Notes: generated from the sequence alone by a model not told the origin. A stretch of DNA of 64,000 bases from Acheta domesticus (GCA_031308135.1 JAHLJT010000631.1:29284271-29348270), one strand, 5' to 3'. Counted from the stretch's first letter, positions 24,828 to 36,990 are shown. Program-made: numbers and translations.

Positions 24828-25030
24828 GCGTAACTTGGCGCACCACCTCAAGGGCCAGTTCCGAAGAAGGCGTGGTTAACGTGCCGAAGACTCAGACGGC
24901 CGACCCGTTCTTTTGGACCGGCGGCGGCGCCTAGCGTAACTTGGCGCACCGCCCCAAGGGCCAGTTCCGCAGAAGGCGCGGTTAACGTGCCGAAGACTGA
25001 GACGGCCGTCCCGTTCTTTCGGATCGGCGC
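24828..25030. repeat. 106-bp GC-rich direct duplication
   Basis: Two adjacent copies begin GCGTAACTTGGCGCACC at 24,828 and 24,934. Each carries AAGGGCCAGTTCCG, GGTTAACGTGCCGAAGACT and GACGGCCG blocks and they differ at about ten positions. The downstream DNA to 25,170 is also GC-rich. Function unknown. Confidence 0.85.
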
Positions 25031-25423
25031 CGGGCATCACCATGCGCCATCTGCTCTCCCGTGGCGCTGGAGTCTGCTTTCTCGCCGGCGACGCCGCCCC
25101 AGCGCCTGACGCAAGACTCTCCTCCTGCCGCCGCGGCGGCGCCCAATGCTTCACGGTGAACGAAAAGTGAACATGTGATTCGTTCATCGGCGATGGGTGC
25201 AGTTGGTGTGGAAGTGTGTTCGGCTGAAGAAAAGTACGTGCGCGAACGGCCGTATAATTCTGCCCAATGGTAGAGGTCACACCACATTGGACTGATGATA
25301 TTCGTTTACAGTTATTTTGTGTACATACCATTAATGGATTGGATTAAAACTGCTTGCCGATAGCTATGTTTAATATTACGGAATGATTCTTAAGTGTAGG
25401 TCGTTAAACAAACCATTTTTAAT

Positions 25424-25459
25424 CTACCAACGTTTCGGCTTTTATTCAGCCTTCATCAG
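25424..25459 (-). other. Hammerhead-ribozyme-like motif (Penelope footprint)
   Basis: On the minus strand, CTGATGA (25,453-25,459), a stem II with AGGCT/AGCC pairing, then GAAACGTTGGTA (to 25,425) match the conserved hammerhead core with a minimal stem III (AC/GT around GTTG). Such motifs occur in the pseudo-LTRs of Penelope-like elements. Stem I pairs poorly, so this is likely a decayed remnant. No RT sequence is adjacent. Confidence 0.55.
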
Positions 25460-27308
25460 GGCTACAATCAGACGGATTTTTTTATGTTTAATATGTTTAT
25501 TATTCTCCTTGATGTGATCCTTTATATTATTGATATTCTCTCAAATGCTTGTTACAGCGAGGTAGGTTCAAAAATACGCGTAGAATACGGATGTTTTTCA
25601 GTTATAATTACGGCAAGGGAGAATTCGTTGGTCCCTCATGTTTCACCCTTATACCTATATCCCTCATCCTTGTCGGGTAAGTATCATCAAGAAGTCACGC
25701 TATGCTTTGGGGTTTATAGTTCTATGGGAAACTGTTCTCTCTGTCCCCGAGAAAGAAGGACCGTCACGGACCAAGCAGTACGTCATAAATACGAATGTTC
25801 TAGCCGAGATTGACCCAAAGGTTACCTCAGAGGTTAGGCTAGGGACATTGCTAAAATTTAGAAATAGATTAACCACCATATTACTTTCATGAATTGTAAA
25901 TCGATTAATATCAATCACTAGTTAAATCATAAAATTATTAAAACCACGAATTTCAATTCAAACATTAATTAACAGCTTTAATTTAAAGTATTTAGTGGAT
26001 ATCTTACAATGAAGTTACGTGAAGTGAACTGATATCCCTGTTCCCTCAACTGAAGTACACCATTGACGATACCGAAGAACTCAGATTATATTTCCAAACC
26101 AAGATGGTGTGTTGTCATATTCCTCGAATGAACGCTGGATTTCGTTTTTTCCTGCTGCGTTTTGGCGCCGCTGCCAAAGGCCACAGGCTGCAGCAGATCA
26201 ATTGCATCAAGGAAAGGTAAGCGCACGCACACCAGATGCACAAGAAAGCGTACAAAAATGCCACGCTGGGACCCTCCGTCGCAGACGCTCTCTATAACTA
26301 GTAATCGTCTTGCGAATTTTCCGCGTCAGGCGGCCCAAACGCAGAGACCGAGTAAGCGGGAAGCATGTAAAGGGGAGGGGCCATCACTGTCTCGTCAGCT
26401 GCCTAATGAGTCGGACAAAGAACGAATTACTCGTATTTTCCTTCATTGTGCACACAGACACTAAAGGAATAAAAAACGTCTTGAATAACTTCAACTTCTT
26501 TACTTAATCTTACATAAGGTCCATTCGTTATACCCTCAAAGTACAGTCATTTAAACACCCAAAAACTTGTTAAAACGTACTGTCTAATTATAAAGTTGAA
26601 AAGTATTTCTCTGGTCGGTAGATATCGATATTTACTATACTTATGCGATATTACTCTCATGTACTGTATTTGTAATATGTAGAAAAGTTTCGTAGAAATG
26701 TTTAATATAATTTTACTTCCTCAGTTTGTTAGTAGAATAATAAGGATGATATTAACTCTAAAAACAAAATAATAGCTAGAGTAGTTCCTGGCTCATTTCG
26801 CACTTAGTTACATTTTCTTTCGTCAATAAATACAATGCCCAAAAATTTAGCTTCAATAAATGATTCTATTCTCGGGAAAGGATTGCAATTATCCAGTATC
26901 TATGCCTTCAAACTTTCTTATTCTCTATCTTGACAAATGACAAATGAGTATCTTTTCAGATTAAAAGACGTCTGCCAGTCTTCCTTCATCGTTGAACGAA
27001 GTAATTTCTCATTTCTGCCGATTACTTTTCTGGCTTGGCTTTCTCACGTTCGGAGGTCATCAGGTGATGATTTTCACCGCCGCAGCCGAGGAACGTGCAC
27101 CAGAGCTCATTGGATGAAATAAAGAGACGTGTTCCTTTCTCAATAAAATGCTACTTCCTGGGTTCACTAAGGCTAGGGGTTATTGATATTACCTGTAGCC
27201 TTTCAATGTCTTGCGACGCGCCCGTTGTTCCAAATATCTTTTTTTTTGCGCAGGATAATTTCAATTGATATTATTTGAAGACTGCCTTTTATCCAGTTGA
27301 TTTTTAAG
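25460..27308. other. Unassigned DNA
   Basis: No gene recognised. The 100-aa and 109-aa frames at 26,162 and 25,484 have no identifiable domain. Part of 25,480-25,900 may belong to the same element as the hammerhead-like motif. Confidence 0.45.
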
Positions 27309-27459
27309 TTCTTGTCAGGTCCATTAATTTTCCAGGCAGACAAACATCATAAAAAATGTATTTCAAAATATAACATTGTTAGGTCAGACCATGTTATATT
27401 TTGAAATAAATGTTTTTATGATGTTTGTCTGCCTGGAAAATTAATGGACCTTACAAGAA
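27309..27459. repeat. 151-bp near-perfect inverted repeat
   Basis: A left arm from about 27,309 (TTCTTGTCAGGTCCATTAAT...) pairs with a right arm ending near 27,459 (...ATTAATGGACCTTACAAGAA). The arms are about 70 bp, with only a few differences, around a loop of about 11 bp (TTAGGTCAGAC). It is long enough to form a stable hairpin in RNA or DNA. No ORF and no clear target duplication. Confidence 0.9.
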
Positions 27460-27839
27460 ATTAAAAATATGGTCGTTTTTTTTCTGGCGCGTCCTTTGCG
27501 AAATGGTTTACTACATTCCGTTATTTTAATGTTTATTCCTCGTTTTGAGTATTTTTCACGGAAACTTGACAATGTTTTATAACAAGAAACACTAATGTAA
27601 AGTGATGAATATGAGAACTTTTCGAGACTTCTAAATTTAATAGACACGTTTGACTTCAAAATGTTTCAGGGAATGAGTTCTAGTCATGGGATAAAGAGAT
27701 AAGAAAACATGACGGAGAAAATTACAATTAGACTCTCAAAAACAATTCTATCTCGGAAGAGTAAACATCTTGAGAAATAAAAAATAATAGAATCATAGGA
27801 GATTAAGAGCATAAGGTGAGAGGAGAACATGCGTAACAG

Positions 27840-28050
27840 AAGTGGAGAACAGGAAGGAAAATAGAGACCAAGAAGGAGAAAAGAGAACAAGAAAGGCAAA
27901 AGAGAATAAGAAGGAAAGGGGAGAAACAGAAGGAAAAAATATAACAAGAAGGTAAAAGAAAACAAGAAGGATAGAGAAGATCAAAGCAGGAAAGAAAAGA
28001 TCAAAGCAAAAAAGAGAAGATCAAATAAGGAAAGAGAATATGAATACGCT
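27840..28050. repeat. Polypurine tract with degenerate tandem repeats
   Basis: About 200 nt almost free of pyrimidines on the plus strand, built from AAGAGAACAAGAAGG-like and GAAGATCAAAGCAGGAAA-like units. Confidence 0.8.
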
Positions 28051-28159
28051 GTATCAGCAAGAAAGCCAACACAGCATAAGCATATTAAGGATCATCAAAC
28101 AGCGATTGACTCATTTTTAGACCACTCAAACAAGTTTTAAGCTCCCTTCCAAAAATGGG

Positions 28160-28370
28160 TAACGCCGACGCTGCCACAGACGTGTCTCGGCGGTTGCGTC
28201 GAGAAGGGGGAAAGCAGGTACGGGATGGAAGTGGGATTCCGAAGGATCCCAGCCGGGGCTCGCGCACCCGGAAAGGTCGCGAGGCGGCCCGGGGGTGGGG
28301 GTGGGGGTGGGGGTGGATAGCGGTGGTTCCCAAGGGTCACCCGCCAGCACGGCCTGCGCAGGACTGCTCT
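28160..28370. other. GC-rich patch with G-quadruplex-type run
   Basis: The (GGGGGT)n run at about 28,291-28,316 has four or more G runs separated by single bases, a strong quadruplex candidate. The patch is CpG-rich within AT-rich flanks; no gene identified. Confidence 0.7.
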
Positions 28371-29453
28371 CTGGGGAGTGATTTAAACCGGCGCTCGTCT
28401 ACTCTATGCTGTGTCGGTGATTTACATCTTCACAGACGCTTTAAGTGGTCGTAATGAAGTTTAATTAAACGACTTTCAAATACATTCGAATACTCCTCTC
28501 CAATTTACAGATTTCATTTTTATTGACTGAACTCTATAGAATTCTAGTTGATTTTATAACAGCAGTAAAATAAGTTGATTTGCATCCCATTTTTTTTACC
28601 AAAAGCATTAAACTAGAGGAGTGCAACAGAAAAATGCTTCTGAAGAATACCACACAATTTTTTTAAGAAGTAGCATGCACACTGCTCAAGAAAAAAATAA
28701 AAGATTCTTCTACAATACTGAAAATATATTAAATGTTGTAAGAAAAACAGCCTTCTTGTAAACCGCAATTACAGAGTACAGTGTATACGGATACACAACA
28801 CAACGGTTCTTTACACACCAAGAATATAAAAAAAAAAGTTTTTCATAACGCAACACATAAATAGCAAATATTTAATGGTGGTTGGCCTCTTCTTTGGAGC
28901 CTTGCTGTTGCATGAATCATCCCTCTGCTAAGTAGTAACACACTCTGAGATCTCTAAATTTCTGCGCGCAAAGGAAATTAATAATATAGATATAATTACA
29001 GGCCTAAGCTGCAACCCACCAGCCACAACAACGCCTTCCATTGTCCCGCAATTTTCTCAATCATTTTTCGTTTATTTGCATTTTTCTGTAGAATTACCAT
29101 TTTTTTGTTTTCATATTTTCCATCCGAGGTCCTGGATATCTAACGAAAACAGTCAGTATCAAATGGTCATAGCCTAATTAGTTTTATCTCAATTTCTGTG
29201 CGCTTATGAAATTAGTAACTTATATATTAGATTCTTATTCATTTGCGTAAAAATGAAACAGTCTTCCTCCTCAGTCATCGATTTTAGCGGCCATGATAAG
29301 TTTCTGAATATGTACTCGTCACTCACTCATTACTATTAATGGTATAGAAATTTGTACAAATATGTAGCGATCGTTTAATTAAGTGCAACTATGAAGGCTT
29401 TCTCAGTAGTGAATGGTGTCTTTGGGGTACGAAATCGTCTAGACCTCCGGAGA
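28371..29453. other. Unassigned AT-rich DNA
   Basis: No coding region or known repeat seen. Confidence 0.5.
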
Positions 29454-29607
29454 TATTACCAACGTTTTGGAAACATAGGCATCAGCGACCGGGGTCAATA
29501 GACTCTCGTTGTCCTGGAGACATCGCGTCCTAGGCACAGTCGTCTACATTTCGGCCGTCACTCTGCGACCTTCAAACGAAATACAGTTGGCAGTATGACG
29601 GCCGAAA
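29454..29607 (-). other. Degenerate hammerhead-like motif and adjacent small dyad
   Basis: On the minus strand CTGATGC, a short stem region, then AAAACGTTGGTAATA (29,454-29,487) resembles the motif at 25,424 but with a changed core. About 60 bp further, TTTCGGCCGTCA (29,549-29,560) is inverted at 29,596-29,607. It probably marks a decayed Penelope-like pseudo-LTR. Confidence 0.4.
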
Positions 29608-29699
29608 CACTGGTTGGCCACTCAGCCTAGGAAGCAGAGTCCCACGACGGCCAAGAATCTATTGCCAAACTTTGAATCGTCATTTTCCAATCTTCTGAA

Positions 29700-31079
29700 C
29701 AAAAGCTCACAATAACAATAGCTGTGAGAAAGTTCATTAAGTTATTATTGTTATTGCTGACAGAGAGACATCATCTAAGAGTCCATGAAAAATTGTTTAA
29801 AATTTTTAAAAAATATCAATTACTTGAACGTTTAAATTGTTTGTCGAGCCACGACATGCCGTACTTTCCACATTACACGAACGCAAATGGTTCAAACACT
29901 ATAATCTAACCATTACTATTACACGCACGACTATTTCTGCAGAGCTCAGAACGTATGCTCATAATCCCGATCGTAATTTTAAAGAGAGAGGTTGGTGTGA
30001 AGACTTAAAACCTAAAATGTGAAATCGCAATAAAACACTAATAAATATTAGCAGATGTCAGAGATTAATATTATTTACTATAGATAAAAAATTAAACGGT
30101 AATCTTAAAACGCTTTCTTCTTAGGGAAACTTCTCTCAGAACTCGTTTCAGTTTGTAAAGTTTGTTGACACTAGTAAAGACAAGAATGATAATAATAAAA
30201 CTACTACAAGTAAAATACATTTGACACAGCTAAATAACATCTTTAGAAACACGTTTCATTCCTATCACTTATTCCGTCAGTTATACTATAAAATCAAACC
30301 TCTACCGATCCAAATACGTTTTCCATTACCCAGAACGAAAATTTGTATTTATCAAATATAAATAAATGCCCCATAACTTTCGTTGGCATCTTCACTCGTT
30401 ACAGTAAAAGAGAAAGGTAATTATTCTGGAGCCCAAGAAACGCGCATAGATTTTATTTTTCCCCCATTCACCACAGAGTTTTTACTTTTTTGGCAATAAA
30501 TAAATTGAATTAAAAATTGTGATCGTGTTTCTGAAATATTCAGCTTTTATAAAGTTTTGGCAAAAAAATAAAAAAAATTGCCTCCAAATAAGTTAACATA
30601 TGAGTAACACAACACGATCTACACTTCGAAATCCTACTAGATTATCGAAAGACGCTTCGTTTCTATGTTGGATGCGATAACACGAACGGAGAAGACGCGG
30701 AACGCAAGAGCTACGGAAAACAAAGCGGTGTCGGTGACCCATTTAATCCGAGCTTCTGCCGAGGAGTCGAAGACCTCACAGTCGTGTTCATTTGCATACA
30801 GTCGCTGACGAGAGTGTTTGCCCGTAAACGTCGTGCTGTAACTCAATACGCTCGGTCGGCTACGCTGTGCCGCCCAGCGTGTTTGCTGTCGAGCGATAGG
30901 CACAGTGCAACATCCTTGTCTCTTCCTGCACGACCTGCGTGGTCGCCGGGTGCACATTGTGCGATGAGGTAGGCGATGGGAAAATCCTTCTTTGTGTTTT
31001 TTTAAAATATTTCAATTACGAAAGGTATCCAATAGAGTGGGTAGGTACTAAGAGTTTCGGTCTCCAACCTCCTGGTCAC
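29700..31079. other. Unassigned AT-rich DNA
   Basis: No gene or family-level repeat recognised. A GC-richer stretch at 30,660-30,970 is open in two overlapping frames but shows no domain. Confidence 0.5.
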
Positions 31080-31218
31080 TGAGAAAGGAAGAATAGAAGG
31101 ACGGAGAAGAATAAATAAGGGAATACTAAAGAGAGGGAAAATTATAAAGAAGATGAGAAACGAAGGAGAAGAAAGAGAACGACAAAGAGGAGAAGAAGGA
31201 GAAGATGAAGAAGAAGTA
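31080..31218. repeat. Polypurine tract
   Basis: About 140 nt of nearly pure A/G on the plus strand with GAGAAGAAGGAGAAG-like units. Confidence 0.8.
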
Positions 31219-31594
31219 ATGGGGATGAAATCCGTCAGTTTTTCACCGAAGTACCCATGTCAAACTACTTGTGTATTGCATATTGCACGTTAGGCACTGA
31301 ACATTGCACTGCATGATATTCAGTGTTAAAGATTGATCGACTGATATTGACTGCGGTTGAAATTTGGGAAGACCCGTTTAATGTTCAGCATGTGCAAGTA
31401 TGGCGATGTGCAGAATAGAAATTATATACATTTTTGCACCAAACTACTGCAACATACACAAAATTAGATTTAAAAGTCTGTGACCTAGAACTTGTACATT
31501 ACTTTAGAATTCATTACAAAGGTAGATATTCTCCCCTCCGTCCTGCCAGTTGAATCTCGTGTCCCGCCAGCTTCTTTTTCCTCTTTTTCTTTTT

Positions 31595-31792
31595 ATTATT
31601 TTTAGGTTGCATCAATTTCTAGGTCATTAGCGACCACTATTGGGTTTTAACGTTATGGTCTATGAAGATGAAACGATAATAGGGGGGTGAAACGAACACA
31701 AATACAACCATGCCCGAGGAGGGACTCGAAGCCGCGACCCTTCGTTCCGAGATCGCTATGTCACTGCTGTCTTAGCGATCTCTGTCACCGGA
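31595..31792 (-). mobile_element. tRNA-derived SINE, family B, copy 1
   Basis: The minus-strand head resembles a Ser/Leu-type tRNA: GAGATCGCTAAGACAG in the A-box position and GGCTTCGAGTCC in the B-box position. The body has ATGGTTGTATTTG and ATCGTTTCATCTTCAT blocks and ends with GCTAATGACCTAGAAATTG, then an AT-rich tail. It matches 41,225-41,425 throughout. Confidence 0.8.
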
Positions 31793-31847
31793 ACGGCGGC
31801 AACGCCTTTGTTTGCCTCTGGTGCAAAGGGCCGACACAAGCCCCAAC

Positions 31848-31966
31848 CCACGCACCGACACGCGTACCGACACGAGCACCGACACGCGCACCGACACGCG
31901 CACCGACTCACGCATCAACACACGCACCGACACTCGCACCAACTCACGCATCAACACACGCACTGG
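31848..31966. repeat. 12-bp minisatellite, about 10 units
   Basis: CACCGACACGCG-type units in 12-bp register (ACCGAC at 31,854, 31,866, 31,878, 31,890 and 31,902). The right half carries TCACGCATCAACA variants. It encodes Thr/Asp/Arg/Ala repeats in open frames that I consider incidental. Confidence 0.9.
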
Positions 31967-32571
31967 CTCGCAACGCCGCCGTCGGGGACCTTCGCCACTA
32001 CCCCACCGACTAGCCGGACCAGGGCGCCTCGACCTACTTAGGCCACCCAAAGAGCCTTCTATAGGGGGAGTCCCCATGAATGCTACAGGTGAAAGTGAAT
32101 GCAGACGAAAATGGCAGGGTGCCCTTAAGCGAAAAAGTATGGTTTCACAAACGTTTGATTCTCGTTTGATAGACATTACGATTCACGTTTAATTTTAAAC
32201 TATTTTCTTATTCACACAAAATAATATTTCTTCTCGCTTCTAGCCTGGGCATTCGCATGAACGCTTACGTCTAAGATCCGTGCAATGTATCTCCTCTTTG
32301 CATTGTGACAATAGTAGTAAAACGGACGCGGTCGCATCGCTCAGTCGCATGCAACTTGCAACAAGCGCACGCGACGGAGAAGGGCGTGCATCGGGTTGCG
32401 CAACGGGAGGGTTGCAGCTCTCGCAGCCAGTCGCCGCGGCCATCTATCACCTGAGCGGTCAACTGCTTTCTAAGCTCCTCAAGGAGAAAGAAGGGACCAG
32501 AAATGCACTCGGCTGCGCATTTGGCGACTTACACCGGTGCAGTTCTCTTTCAGTTGTACGCTGAAGGCAGC

Positions 32572-33108
32572 GACCGGCTGAGGTGGTTCAGGGCATCAAA
32601 TGACGTCATTGCAGTGTCAACGGGAAGTACTAGGGTTCGAGTCATCACGATCGCAGGATTTTCGGTACTAGCTAGATATCTACGTCGCATTCAGCCGCTG
32701 TCTGGAGAATAATTCTAGTGTCCGGCTGCTGTTCCCGATAGCTTTCAGTGTTGTTGTTTTTTTCGACCAATACCAGGCGAATGCCGGAGCAGTACTCTAA
32801 CATTCGCCTCACGGACAGCGCGCGACTTTTCCTTCAGCTTCCTTGGCCTATCTTCCCACTTCAGTTGTACACATGCACAACACCACCACACATGTCGGGA
32901 GACCAGCCAGGAGCTTCCAGCTTGTCCCGGCTGGGGCGGTGCCGTGCTGATGGGAAAAACCTGGAGGGGAAAACCGATTAGTAGATCGGCGCCAGATCCT
33001 GAGGAGAGGGGAGAAAATCGCCACTTTCAGGGTTGTACGTACTCTACACTTACAGCACTATTGACCAAAGCAGCTGACGCGCCTAAAACGCTAAGTAATC
33101 AATCACTG
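32572..33108 (+). mobile_element. tRNA-derived SINE, family A (plus-strand copy)
   Basis: A near-full-length copy in the opposite orientation to the others. The head has GGTGGTTCAGGGCATCAAATG (A-box region) and GGGTTCGAGTCAT (B box, about 32,634). The body keeps ACACATGTCGGGAGACC and GCTTGTCCCGGCTGGGGCGG. The 3' end has CTATTGACCAAAGCAGCTGACGCG and a short AATCAATCA tail near 33,097-33,105. Confidence 0.8.
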
Positions 33109-34500
33109 AAGGCTGCGTGTTCGAGTTCCACCTGGAATAATTGTGTCTTCACCAAGTTTATTTATTTATTTGGTCAAAAGTCCATAAGAAATATCGAAGG
33201 CGAACGACGCGATAATTTGAAACATTTTTATTTATAGTGTGCGATGAATATCGTGCCAAACCTAAAAATATGCCACAGGAACTCCAAATTTAAATAATCT
33301 ATAACAATCGCAAAACTATAACTTTCATTAAACAATGAATGTCTCTGAATCTGAACGAAAGCTAAGTTTAATGTTTGTCGTTAATAATCATCACATTTAT
33401 GTGTCATTAATACTCTTCTGGATCGAGTTTCTTGACTTCAAATTTGTCCATGAAAACTAATTTGAAAGAGTAACAAACACTGGTAAGTAATCAATTTTTT
33501 TCTTCTACGCAATGCTTTCTTTTTAAGGAGTTCTTTAACGATGTGCGAAGTTTATAGACATTAAAGAAATAAGGGTGAGTTTTGTTATATAATATGAATA
33601 CCAGTGTAAATAGGTTAAGCTTTCATTTAACGCTTGCTAAGTTTCATTGATTAACGTAATCTTTATTTTCTTCTTGGAGACTTCTTCACATGTTGCATTT
33701 TTGCTCTTTAGTTCAATGGCGTAATGCATTTTGCGAATAGTATCAATGAAGTAATGGTGAAACGTTTTGCAGATTTAACTTATAAATGTAATTGCGATGT
33801 TTTCATTGTAATAGATAAGATAGTAAAACGAATTCGAATTTCAGAGTTACGCATGATTCCTATGATGACAAAACTGAATTCGACAAACAGTAAAGTATCA
33901 AACGGTTTTAAGTTTTACATCAACATTTCAGCCTTTTACAAAATGTATTTCTCAAAGAAAGTCTGACTGAATGATGATTAGAATTCCTTATTAAAATTTT
34001 ATGTACATCCTATTCTTAGCTATAAAAATATTAATTTAGAGTGAAAACATCTGTGGTAACATTGTTCTTCAAGTTAACGACGTCTGGCAAATCTCTGACA
34101 ATGCTTGTACGTCAACATTAACTGAGTGTTGTATCAAAAAACTGTGTTCGAAGCGTTAATAATTGGGAGAGAGAAACATTACCGAAATGTATCTAGAAAT
34201 ACTTGTATGAATAAAGACAGAAACCAATTTTCCGGGTTATAAGTTTTAATTATGGAGCCTAACTAGTTAAAGTGATCACTGAAAAGGTATCTGGGCTTGT
34301 AAAACAAAAAATTCTACATTGAAAACATCATATTTTATGAGAATGAAATAACGATTATAAAACACCTTGATATTGAGGCCTAAACAAATGAAAATACAAA
34401 ACGAAAAGTAAAACTCGTTTATTTCTTCGTACAGAAATAAATTATAACATGACATTGTTTGCGTTGTCATTAAAAAAGCCTCTCCGGTCAAATTCCTTTA
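33109..34500. other. Unassigned AT-rich DNA
   Basis: No gene or known repeat seen. Confidence 0.5.
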
Positions 34501-34610
34501 CGGAAGGGGTGGGGAGCTGCGGAGAGCGGTGCTAAGGGGGCGTTGGAAGAGGAAGTGTTGCTGACGGGGGCGATGGGGATGATGACGGCGATGCGGCGGT
34601 GCTGAGCTGG

Positions 34611-35175
34611 ATTGATTGATTGATTGATTCGTGTTTCTGGGCGCGCCAACTACTTAGGTCATTAGTCCCGCAAGTGTAGTGCCTGTTTTTTTCTCGGGAG
34701 GTGGCGATGATCTTTTCCCCGCTGGATGGCGAGATCTGACACCGACCTACCGTCGACTAGCGGGGTTTTCCCCTCAACCAGGTATCTCCCACCAGCGAGC
34801 CACCGCCCCAGCCGGAACAAGCTGTAAGCTCCCGACCGGTCTCCCGGCATGTGTGGTAGTGTAATGCATGTTAGTGTAAGTGTGTGTGTGTGTGCGAGGC
34901 GAGGATAGAACAAGGAAGAGGAAGGAAAGATCGCGCGCGGTCCGTGGCCCGTTTGGTAGGGTACTGCTCCGGCATTCGCCTGGTGTTAGTCGGAGAAACC
35001 ACGGAAAACTACCGATCAGAGCAGCCGGCCGCTAGAATTCTCCTCCAGACAGCGACTGAATTCGACTTATCTGACAAGCTAGTGTCGGAAATACTGCCGC
35101 CGTCGGGACTCGAACCTAGGACCTCCCGGTCAGAGGGACCGCAGTGACTTCAGGTTGATGCACTAAGCTGGAAGG
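34611..35175 (-). mobile_element. tRNA-derived SINE, family A (best long copy)
   Basis: About 560 bp. The head at the right has GCTTAGTGCATCAACC (A-box region) and AGGTTCGAGTCCCG (B box, near 35,110). The body follows with CGGTAGTTTTCCGTGG, GGAGACCGGTCGGGAG and a GGCTGGGGCGGTGGC block. The 3' end reads GGGACTAATGACCTAAGTAG then TTGGCGCGCCC and a tail of five TCAA units at the left boundary. A possible 7-bp duplication AGCTGGA lies at 34,605 and 35,166. Pol III transcription from the internal promoter is expected for the family but cannot be shown here. Confidence 0.88.
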
Positions 35176-35298
35176 GGACGGGATTCGATGAGGATAGGAT
35201 GGGTATGGGAGCGAATATAGGTAGTTTTATTCATTTATGTATTTATTTGGGAATTTATTTATTTATGTTCTTAAGTATGTATTTTGTATGTATATATG

Positions 35299-35829
35299 TT
35301 TATGTATGAACGTATGTATGTATATATTTATTTATTTGATGGTTGGTTTGTCGAACTTGTAAACAAGGGAAGGACAATGACGCCCCTTTTTAAGATAGTA
35401 CTTTTTCCAGAAGAGGAAGATTAAGATGGTTAAGAAAGTTGAGTTCATGTCGGTCCTGTAAGCATTTATGTAAGCATTTATGTATGAATGTATGTATGTA
35501 TGTATATATTTATTTATTTGATGGTTGGTTTGTCGAACTTGTAAACAAGGGAAGGACAATGACGCCCCTTTTTAAGATAGTACTTTTTCCAGAAGAGGAA
35601 GATTAAGATGGTTAAGAAAGTTGAGTTCATGTCGGTCCTGTAAGCATTTATGTAAGCATTTATGTATGAATGTATGTATGTATGTATATATTTATTTATT
35701 TGATGGTTGGTTTGTCGAACTTGTAAACAAGGGAAGGACAATGACGCCCCTTTTTAAGATAGTACTTTTTCAAGAAGAGGAAGATTAAGATGGTTAAGAA
35801 AGTTGAGTTCATGTCGGTCCTGTAAGCAT
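35299..35829. repeat. 182-bp tandem repeat, about 2.9 units
   Basis: GATGGTTGGTTTGTCGAAC recurs at 35,338, 35,520 and 35,702, an exact 182-bp spacing. The copies are almost identical (one CCAGAAGAG to CAAGAAGAG change). Each unit ends in a TATG/TTTA-rich microsatellite. No gene. Confidence 0.95.
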
Positions 35830-36784
35830 TTCTCTTGACCTATCTTATTTCACAGCATTTCACAGCTAATTAAAAACAGTTGGTCTAAAACTTCAGTGGC
35901 AAAGGATGGGACAGAGTATGGGACGAAAGTGCTGAATGGGATAGAAAAAGTCGGCGATGAAATTGGAAAGAGCAAAAAGCATTGTGAGTGCTACGCACGG
36001 AGAGCGGAGATTGGGAAAAAGGAAAATTGTACGACAAAAATTCGAAGAAAATAAGGACATGAAGATCGATCCAGATAGAACGAAGTACTAGAGAAAATAT
36101 CAATACCGACATGCAGAGGCTAATAATATTTGGAACCAGTGGTGCTACAACGTACATTCTCGCATGAGAAATTGATATCTGACACTAATTATCGCGGCCT
36201 GTAACTTATGCGAATATGAGAAAATGAACGCAGGAGGAAGCACTAAGAAATAAGAGAGAAACTGCATTATTTCAGGCGATGTCAAGAGGATGGTGTCTGT
36301 AACAGAAACGACCGGAATGGCAAGTGTAACAGGGTGGTCGGTAAAAACGACAGTGAAAGGGAAGTGAAAAAATCGAGGGCACTGGAGACCGCAATGTGAC
36401 TGCCTTGGAAGAACATTCTGCGTACTATTGTTCAGCAGCTCAAAGGAAACCTTGTTACATGTAGCATCATGAAATGAACAGACGCGAGTTTTTTGCCACG
36501 TTTGTCAATTCCAGAAGGAGAATGCTCTAATTTCTCTTATTACGCTACCCCTGGTTACGAAATAGTTTTCGTAGTCTTCGCTGAAAACCCAGCAAAAATT
36601 TAAAACAATTGCACGTTGAAAAATATGATGAACGGATAGTGTCGTAAGGCTACCGACAAAAGATCTAATACAGAGGAGTCCTAACCTGCCGTACAAAGTG
36701 GTTGGTTCCTTCAGTACATAACTGTACGAAGAGTAATGATAAATAAATAAATATAAAATAGAGAATAAAGAAAGAATACGAAGG
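35830..36784. other. Unassigned DNA
   Basis: No coding region or repeat family recognised. Confidence 0.5.
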
Positions 36785-36985
36785 ATGTCACCGAGCGAAG
36801 AGGCTCAGTACGTAGCGCGCTTACTTTGCAGTCGGGAGGTCCGAGTTTGATCCCCGTGCCGGCCATCCTGACAGGGGATTTTTTGTCGTAACTTTTTAAG
36901 ACTCAGAAATATTTTTGCAACAATTGTTCTTGAATATATTGACTGCTTATATTACTTTATTAATTATTACTTATATTAATTACAT
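36785..36985 (+). mobile_element. tRNA-derived SINE, family E
   Basis: The head contains GAGGCTCAGTACGTAGCGC (A-box region) and GTCCGAGTTTGATCCCCG (B-box region) with tRNA-like spacing. A short body GGGGATTTTTTGTCGTAAC and an AT-rich 3' part follow. The right boundary is set by the (CT)n tract and is approximate. Confidence 0.65.
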
Positions 36986-36989
36986 TATT

Positions 36990-36990
<1 letters not shown>

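Noticed and set aside
35060..35175. Functional tRNA genes at the B-box-like sites of SINEs (also 24,425, 38,990, 41,340, 53,380)
   Set aside because: Each is followed by a SINE body and lacks a proper cloverleaf acceptor stem.
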